Shown one piece after another: positions 30,971 through 31,240 of a DNA stretch of 31,240 nt. Both the position numbers and the translations under genes were made by a program. Source of the DNA: Podochytrium sp. JEL0797 (lineage: Eukaryota > Chytridiomycota > Chytridiomycetes > Chytridiales > Chytriomycetaceae); assembly GCA_027596195.1 (NCBI GenBank), contig JADGJG010000206.1:1-31240 (forward strand). Reading direction: 5' to 3'. Every line of letters begins with the position of its first letter. Position 1 is the stretch's first letter. Under the pieces are notes generated by a model that was not told the DNA's origin, did no database searches, and saw only the letters and a program-made list of their open reading frames with translations.

Positions 30971-31240
30971 CTACTTCTGCTGTACTTTCCACTCGTTAAA
31001 AGTGGCAGCAACAACTGTTGACGCATATCCTGGCAGCTCAACCATGTCCATTAAGCGCACCATCTCCGCTCCATATATGCGCCCCGGTTTGAATTTCTGG
31101 ACATCCATCAACGTAAACGCTGTCACCCTTGAGAGCAGGATTACAAACAATCTCTTGGTTGCTGACAGCAAACTTGGATTTTTCGGTAATTGCAGCGCTG
31201 GGAGTGATTATGGCGGCAGAGTCAGAGGTGGCAGGGCCAG
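30971..31240 (-). pseudogene. partial reading frame at right edge, frame-shifted
   Basis: On the minus strand one frame is open from the window edge through FAVSNQEIVCNPALKGDSVY, then loses coding character near 31105, where the next frame takes over with FKPGRIYGAEMVRLMDM and PGYASTVVAATFNEW and stops with TAG at 30973-30971. One extra base near GTTGATGGATGTC would explain the shift. No normal-length intron fits. The two parts read like the C-terminal end of one protein of unknown family that starts beyond the window. Confidence 0.35.

Noticed and set aside
1..31240. tRNA, rRNA, CRISPR arrays and bacterial operon signals
   Set aside because: No tRNA T-arm/acceptor pairs, rRNA blocks or regularly spaced repeats were seen; the intron-rich genes are eukaryotic.

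Overview
The window is nuclear DNA of a fungus, most likely a zoosporic (chytrid-type) one. Genes are dense and broken by many short GT-AG introns, mostly 43-125 nt. The gene content is fungal: a VTC4-type polyphosphate polymerase, Bna1, Nop2, Slx9 and Msp1. It also includes two things more typical of motile or light-responsive lineages: a CYRI/FAM49 Rac-SCAR regulator and a Brp/Blh-type carotene dioxygenase. The lineage is inferred from gene content; no rRNA or other marker is present.

Layout. 0.3-1.3 kb (-): membrane-anchored short-chain dehydrogenase. 2.1-2.9 kb (+): EF-hand protein. 3.0-4.0 kb (+): coiled-coil protein of unknown function. 4.2-5.5 kb (-): Brp/Blh retinal-forming dioxygenase whose frame is broken at about three places. 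5.9-9.4 kb (+): two tandem paralogous C2H2 zinc-finger proteins with identical intron positions in the finger region. 9.5-10.3 kb (-): 3-hydroxyanthranilate 3,4-dioxygenase. 10.4-11.9 kb (-): RBR E3 ubiquitin ligase. 12.0-13.2 kb (-): single-pass membrane protein with an SH3 domain. 13.6-18.2 kb (+): P5-type ATPase carrying an unusual secreted-type, cysteine-rich N-terminal region. 18.3-28 kb and on to 29.5 kb is a run of minus-strand genes: VTC4, GDP-mannose pyrophosphorylase, CYRI, SLX9, NOP2 and MSP1/ATAD1. 29.5-31.2 kb is gene-poor and holds a decayed spliced ORFan and a partial reading frame at the right edge.

All splice models were built by hand from GT/AG sites and codon phase. Each full-length model listed closes in frame, except the Brp/Blh gene and the fragments at the right end. 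Most genes are housekeeping and share no pathway. The best leads are the Brp/Blh enzyme (retinal supply for rhodopsins) with a perfect-looking regulatory inverted repeat in the divergent promoter it shares with a zinc-finger gene, and the P5 ATPase with its fused ectodomain and altered transmembrane-4 motif.
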